Shown here in pieces: positions 7,733 to 11,173 of a stretch of 11,173 nucleotides of DNA. Numbering within the stretch: the first letter of the stretch is position 1; the number at the start of each line of letters is the position of its first letter. Below the pieces are notes generated by a model that saw nothing but the letters and a program-made list of their open reading frames with translations, had not been told where the DNA came from and ran no database searches. Made by a program: the position numbers and the translations under genes. Source of the DNA: an uncultured Capnocytophaga sp. (GTDB taxonomy: Bacteria > Bacteroidota > Bacteroidia > Flavobacteriales > Flavobacteriaceae); assembly GCA_905372595.1 (NCBI GenBank), contig CAJPPS010000022.1, positions 1-11,173 of the forward strand. The letters run 5' to 3'.

Positions 7733-8614
7733 TTAGTTAGTATAACCAAAGCGTCGGAGTTGCTTGAGGTCAGAACGCCAATTTTTATTAACTTTTACAT
7801 AGAGTTCTAGGTGGATTTGCTTTCCGAAGAAGGTCTCCAGATCGTGCCTTGCCTGCACTCCTACTTTCTTAAGAGCTTCGCCTTTATGCCCGATGATAAT
7901 CCCTTTTTGGGTTTCTCTCTCCACCATAATAATGCTTCGGATACGAATAATCTCATCAGTTTCGCTAAAAGTTTCTGTTTCTACTTCCACTGAGTAAGGA
8001 ACCTCTTTTTTGTAATTTAGAAGAATTTTCTCACGGATGGTCTCATTGACAAAGAAGCGTTCGGGCTTATCGGTAAGCTGATCTTTAGGATAGAAAGCAG
8101 GAGAGGAGGGAAGTAACTCCAGAATACGGTGAAAAAGAGGTTCTATGTTGAAGTTTTCCAGTGCAGAAATAGCATAGATTTCTCCTTTAGGGATTTTTTC
8201 TTGCCATAGAGCGAGAGATTCTTTCACAGTCTGTTCATCGCTACGGTCTATTTTGTTTAAAAGGACAATAACAGGGACTTTTGCGTTATTAATCTTCTGG
8301 AAGAACTGCTCGTCCTTGAGGTCTTTTTGCCCTACCTCTACCATATAAAGGAGGATATCGGCATCCTCAAAAGCATCCTTGACAAAATCCATCATAGAAC
8401 TTTGCAACTGATAGGCAGGCTTGATGATACCTGGGGTGTCAGAAAAGATAATCTGGAAGTTCTCTCCACTAACAATTCCAAAGATACGATGGCGAGTGGT
8501 CTGAGCCTTAGAGGTGATAATAGAAAGTCTTTCGCCTACAAGGGCGTTGAGTAAGGTGGATTTTCCTACATTGGGGTTTCCAATGATATTAACGAATCCT
8601 GCTTTGTGTTCCAT
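7733..8614 (-). CDS. era: GTPase Era, 16S rRNA-binding ribosome assembly factor
   Basis: Essential-type GTPase that binds the 3' end of 16S rRNA and guides late maturation of the 30S subunit. The 293-residue protein has all G motifs: G1 GNPNVGKS (12-19), G2 in TTRHR (39-43), G3 DTPG (59-62), G4 NKID (120-123) and G5 SAL (150-152). The C-terminal KH RNA-binding domain carries IIGHKGEALKKVG (about 240-252) and ends NWRSDLKQLRRFGYTN, as in the family. Length is usual (E. coli 301). The ATG at 8614 directly precedes the P-loop segment and is the natural start. It lies 29 bases after yaaA in the same direction with no promoter box between, so it is probably transcribed from the promoter at 10036-10065. 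Confidence 0.98.
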   Translation of the reverse strand: MEHKAGFVNIIGNPNVGKSTLLNALVGERLSIITSKAQTTRHRIFGIVSGENFQIIFSDTPGIIKPAYQLQSSMMDFVKDAFEDADILLYMVEVGQKDLKDEQFFQKINNAKVPVIVLLNKIDRSDEQTVKESLALWQEKIPKGEIYAISALENFNIEPLFHRILELLPSSPAFYPKDQLTDKPERFFVNETIREKILLNYKKEVPYSVEVETETFSETDEIIRIRSIIMVERETQKGIIIGHKGEALKKVGVQARHDLETFFGKQIHLELYVKVNKNWRSDLKQLRRFGYTN

Positions 8615-8643
8615 AGAGTATTTTTTGCGTATAAATATTTAAA

Positions 8644-9402
8644 TTATCTTACAAATACTAATTCTTTGTCACTAGAGAGTTCCTCATTAAAGGAATAGCC
8701 ATCTAGATTGAACCCTTTGAGGTCTTCTGCTTCAGTGAGGTTGTTTTGAGCAATATAACGTACCATAGAACCTCGTGCTTTCTTAGTATAAGAGATGATA
8801 GTTCTAAGAGTGTCCCCTTTCCATTGTTTGAATATAGGAGTGATTATCGTAGCTTTGAGGCTAGAGCGGTTGATAACCTTGGCATATTCTACACTAGCGA
8901 GGTTAATGAGAAGTTCCTCGGGCTGTAGTTCTTTGTTAAGAGCTTCAGTCACTTTTTTCGACCAAAAATCATATAAATCAATAGCCTTATCAATGGTGAT
9001 TTTTGTACCCATTTCTAAGCGATAAGGAGCAATAAGGTCTAGTGGCTTTAGCAGTCCGTAGAATCCGGAGGGAATTCTTAAGTCTTTTTGTAATCGTTGT
9101 ATTTCCTCTTGGGAAAGAGAATAGGCATCCAGCCCTTCATATACCGTTCCTGCATAGGCGAAGAGGGCAGGGCGGGCATTCTCTGGGGTTAGTGGTAGGG
9201 AGAAGTCCTGATACCGTTCCCAGTTCAGCTGAGCTAGATTCATAGAGATTCCCATATATTGGGCTATTTGCCTAAGAGACAGTTCTTTGAGCTCCTTATG
9301 TACTTGAGCAATTTCTTTTTGGAATATAGGCTGAGTATATTCCTTAGTAGGAAGAGTAGAAAAAAAGTTCAGGTTTTTGGAGGGAGAGATGATGATTTTC
9401 AC
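8644..9402 (-). CDS. yaaA: Peroxide stress resistance protein YaaA
   Basis: Member of the YaaA (UPF0246/DUF328) family; in E. coli YaaA lowers free intracellular iron during hydrogen peroxide stress and so limits DNA damage, and it binds DNA. The 252-residue protein aligns in order with the E. coli landmarks: ISPSKNLNF at 5-13, LTPENARPALFAYAGTVYEGL, LRIPSGFYGLLKPLDLIAPYRLEMG (read here as the joined motifs SGFYGLLKPLD and PYRLEMG), LYDFWSKKVTEALN, LINLASVEYAKVI, ISYTKKARGSMVRYI and the ending SDKELVFVR. Nothing is missing. Only 6 bases separate it from the preceding thioredoxin-like gene, which suggests translational linkage and a shared oxidative-stress role. Confidence 0.96.
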   Translation of the reverse strand: MKIIISPSKNLNFFSTLPTKEYTQPIFQKEIAQVHKELKELSLRQIAQYMGISMNLAQLNWERYQDFSLPLTPENARPALFAYAGTVYEGLDAYSLSQEEIQRLQKDLRIPSGFYGLLKPLDLIAPYRLEMGTKITIDKAIDLYDFWSKKVTEALNKELQPEELLINLASVEYAKVINRSSLKATIITPIFKQWKGDTLRTIISYTKKARGSMVRYIAQNNLTEAEDLKGFNLDGYSFNEELSSDKELVFVR

Positions 9403-9408
9403 GAAAAA

Positions 9409-10002
9409 TTATTTTAAGAGTTCAGTAAGATCGGCAAGGATACTCTGTCCTTTGTCTTGGTTATACCATTTTTGAAGTTCTTCTTTGAACTCAGGAGAGA
9501 GGCTTCCGTGTTCTTTTTTGTAGGCTTCTACCATAAGGGTAGCTGTTTTGGGTCTAGGTCCCCATACGTGCAAGACCTCAAGGGATTCAGAGTCAAGAAT
9601 GATAAGAATAGGAATTGCTTTTCCTCCATTAGTGAGGAATAGGTTCATCAGAGCTTCATTCTCATCACGAAGGACAATTTTGAGGTTGATTAGGGGATTT
9701 GCTAGCGCTATTTTTTCTAGTACAGGGACTATTTGAGCTGCGTCCGCACACCAGCCTTCGGAGATAATAAGCCACGTTTGTTTCTGGGTGTTTTTAGCAA
9801 AAGGAGCAAGTTCTTCTGGGGAAAAGTCCAAGGTGTTGTCTAGCCTTTTGATACGTTGGCGGTTGAGCTTGGTTAATGAAACCATTGGTTCAGAATGGTC
9901 ACAGCCTGTAGTTTTTCCTTGAGAGAGCAGTTCATCAATGTGTTGTTTGTATTGTGGGTAATCATATGCTTTTAAGAGGCTTTGTTGGATAATTTCTTTC
10001 AT
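9409..10002 (-). CDS. Thioredoxin-like protein with single active-site cysteine
   Basis: Cytosolic thioredoxin-fold protein (197 residues, no signal peptide). The fold signature is the strand TWLIISEGWCADAAQ with C85 and the helix after it, VPVLEKIA, then NLKIVLRDEN and the conserved cis-proline region GGKAIPILIILD (P131). The active site reads WCADA, so the second cysteine of a CxxC pair is absent; such W-C-x-D-A sites are, from memory, typical of a Bacteroidota thioredoxin-like family. The only other cysteine seen is C34 (TTGCDHSE). It could work as a monothiol reductase, peroxidase-like thiol protein or chaperone; the substrate is unknown. It is the first gene of the run with yaaA and era, and a strong promoter lies 34 bases before its ATG. 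Confidence 0.88.
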   Translation of the reverse strand: MKEIIQQSLLKAYDYPQYKQHIDELLSQGKTTGCDHSEPMVSLTKLNRQRIKRLDNTLDFSPEELAPFAKNTQKQTWLIISEGWCADAAQIVPVLEKIALANPLINLKIVLRDENEALMNLFLTNGGKAIPILIILDSESLEVLHVWGPRPKTATLMVEAYKKEHGSLSPEFKEELQKWYNQDKGQSILADLTELLK

Positions 10003-10035
10003 TGTTCAGTGTGTTAAAAGATTCTTATTAGGAGG

Positions 10036-10065
10036 CAAAGATACAAAATAATCTTGATTAGCAAA
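10036..10065 (-). promoter_or_regulatory. Promoter of the thioredoxin-like/yaaA/era run
   Basis: On the minus strand TTTG (10065-10062) and TATCTTTG (10043-10036) are separated by 18 bases, matching the Bacteroidota consensus TTTG at -33 and TAnnTTTG at -7 with normal spacing. The expected transcript start is near 10030, giving a leader of roughly 28 bases before the ATG at 10002. The leader has no Shine-Dalgarno sequence. No further operator was recognised. Confidence 0.82.
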
Positions 10066-10169
10066 GGGATGAGGGGAAGTAGAAAATCAGTACAAAGTTA
10101 CGATATTTGGACACAGAAGTCAAGGGGAATATAGGTTAAATGGATAATAATTATTTGTTGTTGTTTGTT

Positions 10170-10203
10170 AAAAAAGCATACCTAAAAAGGTTTTAGGTAT
10201 GCT
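10170..10203 (-). terminator. Intrinsic terminator of the lipoprotein gene
   Basis: AGCATACCTAAAA (10175-10187) pairs perfectly with 10191-10203 around a 3-base loop, and on the minus strand the stem runs straight into six T residues (10175-10170). It begins 34 bases after the lipoprotein stop codon. A 13-pair stem with a U-tract is a textbook Rho-independent terminator for minus-strand transcription. Confidence 0.9.
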
Positions 10204-10237
10204 AGGGATATTTCTATAAAAATAGGTTTGTAAATCC

Positions 10238-11173
10238 TTAATAACCAAAACTCTCATAGGAATGAGTTGTAGAAACATTCTGCCCAATAGTATTTTTTTG
10301 AGTGATAGCAATCTGAGTAGGATATCCTTTATCATTCTTTTGAGTGATATTATAAGTAAATTCAGTAATCTCTTGATGAGTGCCTTCAGTACGTGTTATT
10401 TTCGTTGTTTTTATTTGTTTTTTGCTATAGAAAGCAGGGATATAAGGGGTTTCATCATAGGTGAGATTATCTGCGTTGAGGAGCTGGAATAGAAGCCCCT
10501 GAGTAGGGTTCTTCACAGCTGTATCATAGGTATATTCAGATATTTCGGTAGCGGTTACCTGTTGCCGAATTTTTTTTTCAAAGACAATCTTGGTGATATT
10601 TCCCTGTTCAATAGTATAGGTATAAGTATCCGTAATATCTCCATCAGTACGAGTAGCTACAACGGTATTAGCACTAGGGTAGGTGTAGGTAAGTACAGTC
10701 CCATTGGCATTGATAGATTTGTATAGTTTTTGGTTTTGATACTCAAAGGAAGCTGTGGTTGTCTGTCCAGCTTCTTCTCTGATAGAAGTAAGCTGTCCTT
10801 GAGAATTCTGTTCGAGGGTAAGCTTACGTGTTTGAGCTCCTGTAAAGGCAATTTTAGTGGTGATTTCTTTGGGAAGATTCTTTCCTGCGTCATAGGAGAG
10901 GGTAGTTGTCTGCTTAGAGATAGGGTATTCATTATTATTCTGAAGTACTACAGAAGTAATGGAAGTAATACGACCTTCATTAATAGTAATGGTTTTTTTG
11001 GTAGCATTTGCTTCATTGTCAGTCCAAGATTTGGTTTGAGAGGGGAATACTTGAGCTTCTTGTTGAGAATTTTCCTCTTGAGAAGAAGGATTAGAGTTGC
11101 CAGAATTTTGGTCATCTTTACTGCAAGCTGCCAAAACAGAGGCTATGCCTGCACAAAACAGTAGTTTTTTCAT
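10238..11173 (-). CDS. Probable surface lipoprotein with beta-hairpin repeats
   Basis: The 311-residue protein begins exactly at the window edge with a lipoprotein signal peptide; lipobox LAAC gives the lipidated cysteine C17. The next residues, SKDDQ, fit the Lys-(Asp/Glu)2 lipoprotein export signal described for Capnocytophaga surface lipoproteins. A flexible linker rich in Ser, Asn, Gln and Glu follows (about 22-50), then a body dominated by Thr-rich strand-turn-strand units with YTY, FEY, YTYD and FTYN motifs, reminiscent of YD-repeat or DUF4595-type Bacteroidota lipoproteins. The family assignment is from pattern only. Function is unknown; surface binding or scaffolding is possible. It has its own terminator at 10170, so it is separate from the thioredoxin-like operon; its promoter lies beyond the window. 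The frame could in principle extend upstream, but the signal peptide fits this ATG well. Confidence 0.9.
   Translation of the reverse strand: MKKLLFCAGIASVLAACSKDDQNSGNSNPSSQEENSQQEAQVFPSQTKSWTDNEANATKKTITINEGRITSITSVVLQNNNEYPISKQTTTLSYDAGKNLPKEITTKIAFTGAQTRKLTLEQNSQGQLTSIREEAGQTTTASFEYQNQKLYKSINANGTVLTYTYPSANTVVATRTDGDITDTYTYTIEQGNITKIVFEKKIRQQVTATEISEYTYDTAVKNPTQGLLFQLLNADNLTYDETPYIPAFYSKKQIKTTKITRTEGTHQEITEFTYNITQKNDKGYPTQIAITQKNTIGQNVSTTHSYESFGY

Noticed and set aside
10730..11164. Open frame of 144 codons on the plus strand opposite the lipoprotein gene
   Set aside because: Antisense shadow; the minus-strand frame has a perfect lipoprotein signal peptide and a terminator at its end.
1..11173. 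CRISPR array, insertion sequence, tRNA or rRNA gene
   Set aside because: No regularly spaced repeats, transposase motifs, terminal inverted repeats around a gene, tRNA cloverleaf or rRNA-like sequence were seen.

Overview
The window looks like a chromosomal segment of a Bacteroidota bacterium, most likely class Flavobacteriia and plausibly Capnocytophaga. The evidence is an adjacent SusC/SusD-type outer-membrane pair, promoters with the Bacteroidota -7 box TAnnTTTG, A/T-rich leaders without Shine-Dalgarno sequences, and lipoproteins whose first residues after the cysteine resemble the surface-export signal described in Capnocytophaga. Genus assignment is an inference; no rRNA or tRNA gene was seen.

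Left half (35-5813, plus strand): a TonB-dependent SusC/RagA-type transporter is followed after 14 bases by its SusD/RagB-type surface lipoprotein, together an importer for an unknown glycan or peptide-like nutrient. No hydrolase or sensor gene is linked to the pair inside the window. Next, behind its own putative promoter, comes bioB (biotin synthase) with all expected Fe-S ligands, closed by a hairpin. No other biotin genes are present.

Middle (5834-7635): transcription switches to the minus strand. An Imm52-like immunity gene and a small unassigned acidic protein gene lie close together, with no toxin gene nearby. Part of this stretch is clearly poorer in G+C than the genes around it, which suggests an acquired, orphan interbacterial-defence cargo. 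Upstream of them is a conserved-type membrane-anchored protein (probably the DUF7935 family).

Right part (7733-10065, minus strand): a thioredoxin-like gene, yaaA (peroxide stress) and era (GTPase for small-subunit ribosome assembly) are packed with gaps of 6 and 29 bases behind one very good promoter, so they probably form an operon joining oxidative-stress and ribosome functions. The 97-base spacer after era holds a perfect 14-bp inverted repeat.

Far right (10170-11173, minus strand): a complete lipoprotein gene begins at the last base of the window and ends in a textbook intrinsic terminator. Its beta-hairpin-like sequence and its Ser-Lys-Asp-Asp start after the lipid cysteine suggest a surface-exposed lipoprotein. 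No gene-free stretch exceeds 300 bases; the longest (10003-10237, 235 bases) holds the operon promoter and that terminator. No CRISPR array, insertion sequence, phage gene or origin was recognised. The most noteworthy candidate here is the orphan immunity pair; I do not see a clearly new multi-gene system.
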